Source of the DNA: Agrococcus jejuensis
Lineage (GTDB): Bacteria > Actinomycetota > Actinomycetes > Actinomycetales > Microbacteriaceae
DNA length: 64,000 nt
Assembly (NCBI RefSeq): GCF_900099705.1
Contig: NZ_LT629695.1
Coordinates: 1,426,001-1,490,000 of the forward strand
Reading direction: 5' to 3'
This document shows, in pieces, positions 1 through 8,093 of this stretch. Each line of letters begins with the position of its first letter. Within the stretch, counting starts at the first letter, position 1. Under the pieces are notes generated by a model. The model saw only the letters and a list, made by a program, of their open reading frames with translations. It was not told the DNA's origin and ran no database searches. The translations under genes and the position numbers were made by a program.

Positions 1-145
1 CGACGCGTGCTCCACCCGATCGCGGCCGAGCGCCGGCGGATGCCGAGGCTCGGATGCGGGGGTGCGGGCGCTGCGTGGGCGGCGATGCACGGGCGGCGAC
101 GCGGCGGATGCGCGCGCGGCCGGCGGTGCCGACGTGTCCGCGGTG
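1..145. other. window edge with no supportable gene
   Basis: Open frames here are short and lack a ribosome site or recognisable protein. If the 17-codon ORF just upstream on the minus strand is a leader peptide, this stretch would be its attenuator or the start of the controlled gene, which lies outside the window. GGATGC occurs three times in the first 110 bases. Confidence 0.4.
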
Positions 146-199
146 CTAGCGGATCCCGGAGACGAGGGCCGGGCCGGTGCACGTGGTGGTCATGAACAT
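146..199 (-). CDS. candidate 17-residue leader peptide
   Basis: A 17-codon ORF (MFMTTTCTGPALVSGIR) ends at TAG. It has an AGGAG ribosome site five to six bases before the ATG and a good promoter 50-80 bases upstream. It holds four Thr and one Cys, but there is no clear run of one codon as in classical attenuators. No homolog is recognised. A regulatory leader peptide or a small protein is possible, and the downstream gene is outside the window. Confidence 0.4.
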   Translation of the reverse strand: MFMTTTCTGPALVSGIR

Positions 200-248
200 G
201 GCAGCTCCTCTCTCGACGGGATTGCGGCGTGTGCCGTGGACGAGAGCG

Positions 249-278
249 AGCATAACCGCACGAATTGCGCTCGCGCAA
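249..278 (-). promoter_or_regulatory. promoter of the 17-codon ORF
   Basis: On the minus strand TTGCGC (278-273), an 18-nt spacer and TATGCT (254-249) form a good housekeeping-sigma promoter. It implies a 5' UTR of about 45 nt before the ATG at 199. Confidence 0.5.
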
Positions 279-323
279 GTCGATTCGCGGAATTCGTCGC
301 GCGAGGCGCGAATTCTGTCGCGA

Positions 324-920
324 TCAGGCGATCGGGTACGCCTGCTCCGCGGCGTCGGCCGCCGCCTGCGCGGCGATGCGACGCGAGCGCAGCAGCCACG
401 TCATCCACCACGTGGCGAGCGCGCCGAGCGGAGCGCCGGCGAGGCCGAGCAGCACCGCGAGCGTCACGGCGTGCGGCACGGCGGGCGGGCCGCCGAGCAG
501 CGTGAGCGCCGGCAGGAACGCCGCGGTCGTGACGGTGCCGAGCACGAGCATCGCCACGGCGACGACGGCCGTCGACAGCCCGACGACGGCACCCGGCTGC
601 GGCACGCGCCCGCGCAGCAGCAGCCACAGCGCGACGAACGATGCAGCCCCCACCACGGCGCCCGCACCGCCCGCCGTCGCGAGCGGCACCGCGAGCTCGA
701 CGAGCGCCTCGTCGTCGAGCACGTCGCCGGGCGGCCCCCACATGACCGAGAGCAGCCCGGCGCCGGCACCCACGAGCGTCGCGACCGCGAGGGCCACGAC
801 CACGAGGTTCATGAGCGACAGGCCGGCGCCGAGCATCGCGCCGCCGACCGCGCCCCCGAGGAGGGCGGCGAGCAGCACGGATCGCGGCAGCCTGGGTCGA
901 GGCTCGCGCAGCAGCGTCAT
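324..920 (-). CDS. hypothetical multi-pass membrane protein
   Basis: A 198-residue protein made almost entirely of Ala/Val/Leu/Gly-rich hydrophobic stretches, about five predicted membrane spans, with Arg-rich ends. No catalytic motif or known family is visible. The ATG is supported by a TACCGT box six bases upstream (leaderless arrangement). It lies downstream of, and in the same direction as, a similar small membrane protein (987-1574), but the two sequences are not obviously paralogous. Confidence 0.65.
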   Translation of the reverse strand: MTLLREPRPRLPRSVLLAALLGGAVGGAMLGAGLSLMNLVVVALAVATLVGAGAGLLSVMWGPPGDVLDDEALVELAVPLATAGGAGAVVGAASFVALWLLLRGRVPQPGAVVGLSTAVVAVAMLVLGTVTTAAFLPALTLLGGPPAVPHAVTLAVLLGLAGAPLGALATWWMTWLLRSRRIAAQAAADAAEQAYPIA

Positions 921-926
921 GCGGGC

Positions 927-932
927 ACGGTA
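927..932 (-). promoter_or_regulatory. leaderless -10 box
   Basis: TACCGT six bases before the ATG at 920; transcription would start at or next to the start codon. Confidence 0.5.
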
Positions 933-986
933 ACCAGCGCCGGTGTGGAGGCGCTGTGCGGCGGGCGCCGCGATCGCGTCCGCGGG

Positions 987-1574
987 TCAGCCGAGGGCGT
1001 CGATGCCGACGATGTCGATGGGCTGCTGCGTGCGCGCGCGTCGTTCGGCCAGCGCCGACGACGCCCGCAGCAGCGCGGCGCCAACCGGCGCAGCGACCGC
1101 GCCGACGGCGATCGCGGCGGCCGTCGACGCTGCCGAGAGCCTCGCGTCGTCGAGCGCGCGCGACGGCATGGCGAGCCAGCCGGTCGCCGTGCCGACGAGC
1201 ACGACGACGAGCAAGGTCAGCGCGACGGCGTCGCGCACGGCACGCCGTGCGTCGGCGTCGCGCCTGCCGAGCACGCCCCAGCCGACGATGCAGCCGATCG
1301 CCACGAATGCGCATCCGACGAGCACGAGCACGGCGAGCTCCACGCCTCGACTCGCGAGCTCCAACGGCAGCGCCGTCGGATCCCAGGGAGCGTCGCGGCC
1401 CGACAGGAAGTTCAGAGGGAACGGACTCTCGGCCGCCGCGACGATCGTGGCGGCGATTCCCACCGCGAGCGATGCGACGCCGACGCCCGCCCCGGCGAAG
1501 GCTCCGACGACGGCGCCCGCCGCGAGATCGCGCGCGAGCGGCGGACGCGGACGGGGTGCGGAGTCGTCGGACAT
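987..1574 (-). CDS. hypothetical multi-pass membrane protein
   Basis: A 195-residue protein with a basic, proline-rich N-terminus and about four to five hydrophobic segments separated by short charged loops. No family is recognised. Its ATG sits six bases downstream of a TAGCGT box, which fixes the start. It follows the transglutaminase operon in the same direction, but its own box suggests separate transcription. Confidence 0.65.
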   Translation of the reverse strand: MSDDSAPRPRPPLARDLAAGAVVGAFAGAGVGVASLAVGIAATIVAAAESPFPLNFLSGRDAPWDPTALPLELASRGVELAVLVLVGCAFVAIGCIVGWGVLGRRDADARRAVRDAVALTLLVVVLVGTATGWLAMPSRALDDARLSAASTAAAIAVGAVAAPVGAALLRASSALAERRARTQQPIDIVGIDALG

Positions 1575-1580
1575 GCCGCG

Positions 1581-1586
1581 ACGCTA
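1581..1586 (-). promoter_or_regulatory. leaderless -10 box
   Basis: TAGCGT six bases before the ATG at 1574. Confidence 0.5.
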
Positions 1587-1616
1587 TGCATCCCGACCGA
1601 GCGCGCGCTGCGAGCC

Positions 1617-2462
1617 CTACGACTCCTTCGTGATCTCCACCGTCACGAACAGCTCCGACCCGCCCGCGCCCGCGTACACGCCGCGCAGCGGGGCGACGTC
1701 GGCGTAGTCGCGGCCGTAGCCGACCTTGACGTGCCGCTCGCCGATGTCGATGAGGTTCGTGGGATCCCACGCCGTCCAGTCGCCCGTGAACCACTCGACC
1801 CACGCGTGGCTCTCGCCCACGACCGTCTCGCCGATCTGCGCGTTCGGCTTCGGGTGCAGGTAGCCGGACACGTACTTCGCAGGGATGCCGACGGCGCGCA
1901 GCGCGCCGATCGTCACGTGCGCGATGTCCTGGCAGACGCCCTTGCGCTTCGCCCACGCCTCGTGCGCGTTCGTGTGCACGTGGGTCACGCCCGACATGTA
2001 CTGCATCTCCTCGCCGACGTAGCGCGCGATCGCCGCGGCGGCCTCGCCGGGCGTCTCCGTCTCGTCGACGAACCGCCTCGCCGTCTCGACGAGGTCGTCG
2101 AGCGGCCGCGTGCGGTCGGTCTGGCCCAGCTGCTCGACGTACGGCGTCGCGCGCTTCGACACCTTCGCGAGCTGCTCCCACGTGATGTCGTGCCCGCCCG
2201 TGAGGCGGGGACGCACCTCGACGAGGCTCGTCGCCGTGAGCTGCAGCTCGGTGTGGGGCGAGAGCACGTCGAACGACGTGACCGTGGTGCCCCAGTAGTC
2301 CTCGTACGTGTTCACCGACGTCGACGGACGCACGTCGAGGTTCGAGTAGATGACGAACTGGCCGTCGCTCGTCGACGGCAGCATGCGCGCCTCGTTGTAC
2401 GACGCCACGGCGGGCGCCTTGTAGCGGTAGCCGGTCGTGTGCCGGATGCGGATGCGGCTCAT
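1617..2462 (-). CDS. transglutaminase-like domain protein
   Basis: A 281-residue protein. The N-terminal bacterial transglutaminase-associated beta domain (about 1-120, opening MSRIRIRHTTGYRY) is followed by a papain-fold transglutaminase-like domain. The triad is visible: Cys in KGVCQD (about 177), His in ESHAWVEW, Asp in WDPTN. The family includes peptidases and amidases as well as transglutaminases. It is the last gene of a three-gene operon; its ATG overlaps the TGA of the alpha-E gene (ATGA), implying translational coupling. In this conserved cluster it is thought to process or cross-link a peptide product; the substrate is unknown. Confidence 0.9.
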   Translation of the reverse strand: MSRIRIRHTTGYRYKAPAVASYNEARMLPSTSDGQFVIYSNLDVRPSTSVNTYEDYWGTTVTSFDVLSPHTELQLTATSLVEVRPRLTGGHDITWEQLAKVSKRATPYVEQLGQTDRTRPLDDLVETARRFVDETETPGEAAAAIARYVGEEMQYMSGVTHVHTNAHEAWAKRKGVCQDIAHVTIGALRAVGIPAKYVSGYLHPKPNAQIGETVVGESHAWVEWFTGDWTAWDPTNLIDIGERHVKVGYGRDYADVAPLRGVYAGAGGSELFVTVEITKES

Positions 2463-3388
2463 GCTCGCTCCCCCACCCACGCGGGCAGGTTGTGCGTCGG
2501 GAAGTACCGTTCGCGCACCGCCTCCGACACCGTCGTGGTGGTCGTCTGCACCTGGTCCATGACGCTGGCGAGGTCGTCGATGATCTCCCCGATCGGTCGG
2601 AACTCGAGCTCGGCGCGCACCTGGCCCAGCATCCGCTGCGCCGAGTCGCCGTAGCCGACGCGCTCGTGGCGCGGCTCGATGTCGCGCAGGCACTGCTCGG
2701 CGCGATGCACGCTGAAGAGGATCGAGCGCGGGAACAGGCGGTCGAGCAGCAGGAACTCGGCGGCGTTCGTCGACGACGGCACGCCGCGGTACGTGCGCAG
2801 GTACGCCTCGTACGCGCCGACCGAGCGCAGGATGGCCGTCCACGACGGGCTCGCATCCTCGGTCAGCGCACGCGTGGCGAGCAGGCGGGCAGTCATGTCG
2901 GCGCGCTCGAGCGAGCGGCCGAGCGTGAGGAACGACCAGGCGTCGTCGCGGCTCGCGGTCGAGTCGGCGATGCCCGTCGCGAGCGCCGCACGCTCGCGCA
3001 CCCATCCGAACAGCTCGTGCACCTTCTCGCCCGACACCCGCCGCGGCATGCCGGCGTGCGTGGTGTTGAGCACCTCCCACAGCTCGGTCGAGATGATCTC
3101 GCGGGCGCGGCGGGCGTTCTCGCGGGCCGCGTTGACCGAGTAGGCGATGGACGCGGTGTCCATGCGGTCGATCGCGAGCGACGTGATGACGTCGCCGCGG
3201 CGCAGGGTGCGCTCGGGCGGGGCGTCGCTGCCCATGACGCCCAGCAGGGCGCGGCAGGCGGTGTCCTCGTCGACGAACGTGTCCTCGAGCAGCAGCTGCA
3301 GGTAGACGTCGAGGATGCGGGCGGTGCCGTCGGCTCGCTCGATGTAGCGGCCGATCCAGAAGAGGCTCTCGGCGATGCGGCTCAGCAT
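2459..3388 (-). CDS. alpha-E domain-containing protein
   Basis: A 309-residue all-alpha protein opening MLSRIAESLFWIGRYIERAD, the signature of the alpha-E (DUF403) family, with the typical second motif LTLGRSLERADMTARLL. Its role is not established; it is nearly always beside circularly permuted ATP-grasp and transglutaminase-like genes and is thought to assist a peptide-ligation reaction. The ATG overlaps the end of the ATP-grasp gene by 7 nt and the stop overlaps the transglutaminase start, so all three are one transcript. Confidence 0.9.
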   Translation of the reverse strand: MLSRIAESLFWIGRYIERADGTARILDVYLQLLLEDTFVDEDTACRALLGVMGSDAPPERTLRRGDVITSLAIDRMDTASIAYSVNAARENARRAREIISTELWEVLNTTHAGMPRRVSGEKVHELFGWVRERAALATGIADSTASRDDAWSFLTLGRSLERADMTARLLATRALTEDASPSWTAILRSVGAYEAYLRTYRGVPSSTNAAEFLLLDRLFPRSILFSVHRAEQCLRDIEPRHERVGYGDSAQRMLGQVRAELEFRPIGEIIDDLASVMDQVQTTTTTVSEAVRERYFPTHNLPAWVGERA

Positions 3389-5031
3389 GCTGCGCCCCCT
3401 TCCTGGTCGCGCCCGGCTTGCTGCTGCTGCTCTGCCTGGCGGTTCGTGCCGGCATCCTGCGGGCTCTGATCCTGCGGATGCTCGTGGCCGGCGATGATCG
3501 AGATGGGCCGCGTCATCGGCTCGCCCGAGCCGCCGAACTCGGCCTCGACGTCGTCGTACGGCGCCGGCTCGCGCGGGTCGCCGAGCACCCACGTGTCCTT
3601 CGACCCGCCGCCCTGCGACGAGTTCACGACGAGCTGGCCCTCGGGCAGCGCGACGCGCGTGAGGCCGCCGGGCAGCACCCACACGTCGTGGCCGTCGTGC
3701 ACCGCGAACGGACGCAGGTCGACGTGGCGGGGGCGCATGCCGTCCTCGACGAGCGTCGGGATCGTCGACAGCTGCACGACGGGCTGCGCGATCCAGCCGC
3801 GCGGGTCGGCGATGAGTCGCTGGCGCAGCTCGTCGAGCTGCTCCTCGGTCGCATCCGGGCCCACGACGAGCCCCTTGCCGCCCGAGCCGTCGACGGGCTT
3901 CACGACGAGCTCGTGGAGCCGATCGAGCACCTCGTCGAGCGCACCCTCGTCCTCGAGCCGCCACGTGTCGACGTTCTTGAGGATCGGCTCCTCGTTCAGG
4001 TAATAGCGGATGAGCTCGGGCACGTAGGTGTAGACGAGCTTGTCGTCGGCGATGCCGTTGCCGACCGCGTTCGCGATCGTCACGTTGCCGAGGCGCGCCG
4101 CGAGCATGAGCCCCGGGCTGCCGAGCATCGAGTCGGGGCGGAACTGCAGCGGGTCGAGGAACTCGTCGTCGACGCGGCGGTAGATGACGTCGACGCGCTG
4201 CGGCCCCTCGGTCGTGCGCATGTAGACGCGGCCGCCGCTCGTGAACAGGTCGCGGCCCTCGACGAGCTCGACGCCCATGAGGCGTGCGAGCAGCGTGTGC
4301 TCGAAGTACGCCGAGTTGTAGACGCCCGGCGTGAGCACGACGACCGTCGGGTCGTCGACGCCGGCCGGCGCGCTGAGGCGGAGCGCCTGCAGCAGCCGGT
4401 CGGGGTACTCGCCGACCGGGCGCACGCGCATCGACGAGAACATCTCGGGCAGCGTCTGCGCGATGACGCGACGGTTCGAGATGACGTACGAGACGCCCGA
4501 CGGCACGCGCACGTTGTCCTCGAGCACGCGCCACTCGCCATCCTGGTCGCGGATGAGGTCGATGCCCGACACGTGGATGCGCACGCCGTTCGCGCCCACG
4601 ACGCCGGCCGCCTGGCGGTGGAAGTGCGTCGACGACGAGATGAGCGCCGCGGGGATGATGCCGTCCTCGACGGCGCGCTGCGGCCCGTACATGTCGGCGA
4701 GGAACGCCTCGAGCGCGAGCACGCGCTGCCGCACGCCCGACTCGACGTGCGCCCAGTCCTCGCTCGTGATCACGCGCGGCACCGCATCCAACGGGAACGG
4801 CCGCTCCTCGCCCGCGAAGTCGAACGTGACGCCCTGCGCGAGGTACGAGCGCGCGAGCGCGTCGGCGCGTCCTCGCAGCTCGGCCTGCGTCATCTCGCCG
4901 AGCGACGCGTGCACGTCGGCGTAGGGAGCGCGCGGGGTGCCGGATGCGTCGAACATCTCGTCCCACGGGGTGCCTTGGCGCTTCGGCGGATTCGCGAAGG
5001 GCTTGTCGTAGTCCTCGAACAGGTCGCCCAT
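3382..5031 (-). CDS. circularly permuted type-2 ATP-grasp protein
   Basis: A 549-residue predicted carboxylate-amine/thiol ligase. Recognisable blocks include the acidic metal/ATP segment VLEDNVRVPSGVSYV, the FRPDSMLGSPGLM region and the Gly-rich loop VVKPVDGSGGKGLVVGP. The C-terminus past about 515 is Gln/Pro-rich and probably disordered. It is the first gene of the ATP-grasp/alpha-E/transglutaminase operon, a combination predicted from comparative genomics to make or attach a small peptide. A TAGGCT box six bases upstream of the ATG suggests leaderless transcription of the operon. Confidence 0.92.
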   Translation of the reverse strand: MGDLFEDYDKPFANPPKRQGTPWDEMFDASGTPRAPYADVHASLGEMTQAELRGRADALARSYLAQGVTFDFAGEERPFPLDAVPRVITSEDWAHVESGVRQRVLALEAFLADMYGPQRAVEDGIIPAALISSSTHFHRQAAGVVGANGVRIHVSGIDLIRDQDGEWRVLEDNVRVPSGVSYVISNRRVIAQTLPEMFSSMRVRPVGEYPDRLLQALRLSAPAGVDDPTVVVLTPGVYNSAYFEHTLLARLMGVELVEGRDLFTSGGRVYMRTTEGPQRVDVIYRRVDDEFLDPLQFRPDSMLGSPGLMLAARLGNVTIANAVGNGIADDKLVYTYVPELIRYYLNEEPILKNVDTWRLEDEGALDEVLDRLHELVVKPVDGSGGKGLVVGPDATEEQLDELRQRLIADPRGWIAQPVVQLSTIPTLVEDGMRPRHVDLRPFAVHDGHDVWVLPGGLTRVALPEGQLVVNSSQGGGSKDTWVLGDPREPAPYDDVEAEFGGSGEPMTRPISIIAGHEHPQDQSPQDAGTNRQAEQQQQAGRDQEGGAAC

Positions 5032-5037
5032 GTCGCG

Positions 5038-5043
5038 AGCCTA
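5038..5043 (-). promoter_or_regulatory. leaderless -10 box of the ATP-grasp operon
   Basis: TAGGCT six bases before the ATG at 5031. Confidence 0.5.
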
Positions 5044-5133
5044 CCTAGGCATCTGTTTCCGGCTCGTGACGGTGCGAAGAAGGGTGTGGATGGGGTATCC
5101 GCGCGTGGGGCACGGGGCGCATCGGCGCGTGCG

Positions 5134-5190
5134 GTGCTCGTGAGCGGAGACGCGTGTGCGCATCGCACGTGCCCGCCCTCTCACGAGCAC
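5134..5190. repeat. inverted repeat, family D
   Basis: Arms GTGCTCGTGAG (5134-5144) and CTCACGAGCAC (5180-5190) around a 35-nt centre. It stands directly beside a longer hairpin at 5202-5266 and shares the GTGAG element of family D. Confidence 0.6.
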
Positions 5191-5201
5191 TTCGTGCGGC
5201 A

Positions 5202-5266
5202 CGAGGTGACGCTGAGCGCGGCTTGCCGTGCGATGTGCAGGTGAAGCCGCGCTCAGCGTCACCTCG
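5202..5266. repeat. long perfect inverted repeat after the LmeA-like gene
   Basis: Two perfect 23-bp arms (5202-5224 and 5244-5266) enclose a 19-nt loop and contain GCTGAGCGC. It begins 12 bases past the stop of the minus-strand gene ending at 5278, so it can act as a terminator, but it has no U-tract and resembles the TGAGCG hairpins at 38.0 and 49.1-49.25 kb. Confidence 0.7.
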
Positions 5267-5277
5267 CGCCGGCGGCG

Positions 5278-6144
5278 TCAGCCCACGCGCGCCTCGACGC
5301 CGATGCGGTCGCCCGCCGTGAGCGTCACGTCGGTCACGCGCACGCCGGGCGGCAGCTGCGCGGCCAGGTCGATCGGCTTCGCGGTCGCCTGCTCGACCTT
5401 GCCGCGCACCGCGGCGAGCAGGCCCGCGACGATGACGTTCGACGACGTGATGCGCAGGTCCTCGACGTGCACCTGCAGGGCGTCGTCGACGCGCAGGGTC
5501 GCGCTCGCCGACGCGGGGGCGCCGAGGAAGCCCTTCTTGATGCGGGCGGTGCCCTCCGCCCGCACGGTGCGGGGTCCCTGCGACGTCAGCTGCACGTCGA
5601 GGTCGGCGAGCGTCACGCCCTGCTCGGCGAGCGCAGCCTCGGCGACGCGGCGCACGGCATCCACGGTCTCGGCCTGCGGCGCCTCGATGCGCACGTGCCC
5701 GCGCACGGGATTCGCGGCGTCCTGCTCGGCCACGTCGATGCCGACGGTGCCGTCGTCGACCACCTCGACCCAGCGGATCGCGATGCCCTCGAGCGTGATG
5801 CCCACGTCGACGGGCACGCCCTCGACGTGCATCGGATGCGCGCGCACGGTGAGCGAGCGCAGCGTGCCGCGGTCGGTCTCGCGCACGTCGGCGTCGCGCG
5901 TCGGCACGAGGTCGGAGGCGCCGGTCTCGTCGCCGAAGAGTCCGTCGAACGACAGCCCGGTCGCATCGAGGTCGAGGGAGACGTCGGCGCCGTCGACCTC
6001 GGCGGTCGCGTGCGTGAACGCCGCCTCGAGCTGCAGCCGCAGCCGCTCGGGGGCGTCGGCGACCGCCGCGGCATGCAGCCGTGCCAGGAGGTCGGCGCCG
6101 GTGGCGGGGCGCGGGGCGGGGCCGAGGTTCAGGTGCTCGCTCAT
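5278..6144 (-). CDS. LmeA-like (DUF2993-type) protein
   Basis: A 288-residue soluble protein rich in beta-strand-like segments. The C-terminal part (about 190-288) has a pattern seen in LmeA/DUF2993 proteins: a short basic segment, the strand LRVDDALQVHVEDLRIT, an amphipathic stretch, and a closing LPPGVRVTDVTLTAGDRIGV. LmeA proteins bind phospholipid at the mycobacterial envelope; this one has no clear signal peptide, so a cytoplasmic or peripheral role is more likely. The family assignment is tentative. The ATG lies seven bases from a TACCCT box. Confidence 0.6.
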   Translation of the reverse strand: MSEHLNLGPAPRPATGADLLARLHAAAVADAPERLRLQLEAAFTHATAEVDGADVSLDLDATGLSFDGLFGDETGASDLVPTRDADVRETDRGTLRSLTVRAHPMHVEGVPVDVGITLEGIAIRWVEVVDDGTVGIDVAEQDAANPVRGHVRIEAPQAETVDAVRRVAEAALAEQGVTLADLDVQLTSQGPRTVRAEGTARIKKGFLGAPASASATLRVDDALQVHVEDLRITSSNVIVAGLLAAVRGKVEQATAKPIDLAAQLPPGVRVTDVTLTAGDRIGVEARVG

Positions 6145-6151
6145 CGTGCCC

Positions 6152-6157
6152 AGGGTA
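6152..6157 (-). promoter_or_regulatory. leaderless -10 box
   Basis: TACCCT seven bases before the ATG at 6144. Confidence 0.45.
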
Positions 6158-6183
6158 GGCGGCGCGGCTGTGGCATCGTCACC

Positions 6184-6783
6184 TCAGCCGACGAGCCTCG
6201 CGCCGATCTCGGCGAGCCGCCGGCCCTGGTAGCGAGCGGCTGCGAGCACCTCGTCGCTCGGCGGCGCTCCGTCGGGTCCCGTCGCGTGCCCGGTGCCGTA
6301 CGGGTTGCCGCCTGCGGCGTACAGCAGGTCGTCGGTGTAGCCCGGCGGCACGATGACGCAGCCCCAGTGGTAGAAGACGTTGTTGAGGGCGAGGATCGTC
6401 GACTCGATGCCGCCGTGCTGGTTCATCGCGCTCGTCCAGCTCGTCACGGCCTTCCCCGCCATGACGCCCTCGCCCCACTGCTTCGACGCGGAGTCGAGGA
6501 ACTGCTTCAGCTGCGCCGCAGGCAGGCCGAAGCGCGTCGGCGTGCCGAAGGCGTACGCATCCGCCCACTCGAGGTCGGCCAGCGTGACCTCCTCGACGGT
6601 GGGCGCCACCTCGTCGACGTGGCGGCGCCACTCGGGGTTCGAGTCGATCGCCGCATCGGGCGCGAGCTCGGCGACCCGACGGAGGCGCACCTCGGCGCCC
6701 GCCTCCTCCGCCCCGGCTGCGATCTCCTGCGCCAGGCGATGGTTCGTGCCCGTCGACGAGTAGTAGATGACGGCGACCTTCAT
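6184..6783 (-). CDS. wrbA: WrbA-family NAD(P)H:quinone oxidoreductase
   Basis: A 199-residue flavodoxin-fold protein. The N-terminal phosphate-binding loop SSTGTNHRLA binds FMN, GTPTRFGLPAAQLKQFLD is the hallmark second FMN block, and GYTDDLLYAAGGNPYG is the WrbA C-terminal signature. It carries out two-electron quinone reduction, protecting against redox cycling. I chose the ATG at 6783 because MKVAVIYYSSTG starts the fold and a purine-rich AAGGGAAG site precedes it; an upstream in-frame ATG adds nine unlikely residues. Confidence 0.9.
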   Translation of the reverse strand: MKVAVIYYSSTGTNHRLAQEIAAGAEEAGAEVRLRRVAELAPDAAIDSNPEWRRHVDEVAPTVEEVTLADLEWADAYAFGTPTRFGLPAAQLKQFLDSASKQWGEGVMAGKAVTSWTSAMNQHGGIESTILALNNVFYHWGCVIVPPGYTDDLLYAAGGNPYGTGHATGPDGAPPSDEVLAAARYQGRRLAEIGARLVG

Positions 6784-6864
6784 GGATGCTTCCCTTCGTC
6801 GGACGTCCACCGTGCCCAGACGTCGGCGGTCGCGTCGACCGGTTGCGCCGATGGGCTTCGTCGG

Positions 6865-7284
6865 TCAGGCGCTCGGATGCGTCGCGAACGGCCAGTCGGC
6901 CGGGTAGGCGTGCGGCACGGCGACGACCTGCACGTCGTCCTCGTAGGTGATGCGTCCTGGCGTCGACGTGCGCAGCTCCATCCATGCCACGCCGTGCCGG
7001 TCGAGCAGCGCGAGGTACGGCTCGCACATGAGCAGGAGGTGCAGGGCGGATGCGCGGAACCACGCACGGGCGCCCGGATGCAGCACGGGGTCGTAGCAGT
7101 CGGGCGCGACGGTCGTCGGGTCGACGTACGCAGCGGTCGCGCGGGCGTTCGCCTCGCGCAGCCACACGACGTCGTCGTGCGGCAGGTGGCCGGCGTCGCG
7201 CAGGCCGTTCGCGAGCGCGAAGACGCCGGGATGGCGCCCGTGGCGGTTGGGTGCCGCGCTCTGGAATCGCACGAGCCCCGTCAT
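6865..7284 (-). CDS. conserved hypothetical protein
   Basis: A 139-residue protein with the conserved opening FQSAAPNRHGRHPGVFALANGL and a Trp/Tyr-rich middle; similar actinobacterial proteins exist but none has a function I know. There is no signal peptide or membrane span. The ATG is placed by the TACGAT box six bases upstream. It is divergent from the inositol monophosphatase gene, whose box and start lie 37-49 bases away. Confidence 0.75.
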   Translation of the reverse strand: MTGLVRFQSAAPNRHGRHPGVFALANGLRDAGHLPHDDVVWLREANARATAAYVDPTTVAPDCYDPVLHPGARAWFRASALHLLLMCEPYLALLDRHGVAWMELRTSTPGRITYEDDVQVVAVPHAYPADWPFATHPSA

Positions 7285-7290
7285 GCCGCG

Positions 7291-7296
7291 ATCGTA
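7291..7296 (-). promoter_or_regulatory. leaderless -10 box
   Basis: TACGAT six bases before the ATG at 7284. Confidence 0.5.
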
Positions 7297-7320
7297 CGGG
7301 CGCGGCGGCCGAGCCCCTCC

Positions 7321-7326
7321 TAGGCT
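7321..7326 (+). promoter_or_regulatory. leaderless -10 box
   Basis: TAGGCT six bases before the GTG at 7333; it supports GTG as start. Confidence 0.5.
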
Positions 7327-7332
7327 GGCGGG

Positions 7333-8091
7333 GTGACCGACGCATCCCTCGCCGTCCGCCTCGTGACCGACGCGGGATCGCTCGCGGCCCGCATGCGCGC
7401 GGAGGGGCTCGAGGCCGAGTTCAAGACGTCGATCTCCGACGTCGTGACGGCCGCCGACCGCGCGGCCGAGGACCTCGTGGGCGCGGCGCTGCGCGACGAG
7501 CGGCCCGACGATGGCGTGCTCGGCGAGGAGGGGGCCGCCGCCGAGGGCACGACCGGCCGGCGCTGGGTCATCGACCCCGTCGACGGCACCTACAACTTCC
7601 TGTCGGGCCTCTCCTACTGGTGCAGCGCCATCGCGCTCGACGACGCCGACGGCGTGATCGTGGGCGCCGTGCACCAGCCGATCACGGGCGAGACCTGGGT
7701 CGGCGGCCGCGACCTGCCGACGACGCTCGACGGCGCGCCCGTCGCACCGCTCGTCGACCGTCCGCTCGCCGAGGTCAGCCTCGCGACGTACGTGCACCCG
7801 ACGACGCTCGACGACCCCGACGTGGCCGAGCCGTGGCACGCGATCGTCGCCGGCGCGGCAACCCTGCGGGTGCTCGGCTCGGGCTCGTGCGACCTCGCGG
7901 GCGTCGCCGGCGGACGCGTGGGCGTGTGGGCGCAGCACTCGACCGCCGAGTGGGACTGGCTGCCCGGCAAGGCGCTCGTCGACGCCGCGGGCGGCCGCAC
8001 GGAGGTCGTCGAGCATCGCGGCCACCGCTGGCACGTCGCCGGCAACCGCCAGGCGGTCGCCGAGCTGCTCGACCTGCTGCTCGCGAGCTGA
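7333..8091 (+). CDS. inositol monophosphatase family protein
   Basis: A 252-residue metal-dependent phosphatase. The metal site is visible as GEEG (about 64), [12 protein letters not shown] (about 77-88) and the C-terminal [15 protein letters not shown]. The substrate could be inositol-1-phosphate, histidinol phosphate or a related sugar phosphate; sequence alone does not decide. It starts at GTG, six bases from its -10 box, and a methyltransferase gene follows after 2 nt, so the two are co-transcribed. Confidence 0.92.
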   Translation: MTDASLAVRLVTDAGSLAARMRAEGLEAEFKTSISDVVTAADRAAEDLVGAALRDERPDDGVLGEEGAAAEGTTGRRWVIDPVDGTYNFLSGLSYWCSAIALDDADGVIVGAVHQPITGETWVGGRDLPTTLDGAPVAPLVDRPLAEVSLATYVHPTTLDDPDVAEPWHAIVAGAATLRVLGSGSCDLAGVAGGRVGVWAQHSTAEWDWLPGKALVDAAGGRTEVVEHRGHRWHVAGNRQAVAELLDLLLAS

Positions 8092-8093
8092 TC

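Noticed and set aside
177..2654. Long plus-strand frame of 825 codons over the first genes
   Set aside because: Arg-rich low-complexity product; the minus-strand genes in the same DNA have clear families and overlapping operon structure.
3389..4966. N-terminal extension of the alpha-E gene into the ATP-grasp gene
   Set aside because: The open frame continues upstream, but MLSRIAESLFWIGRY is the family start and the extension is Arg-rich shadow sequence.
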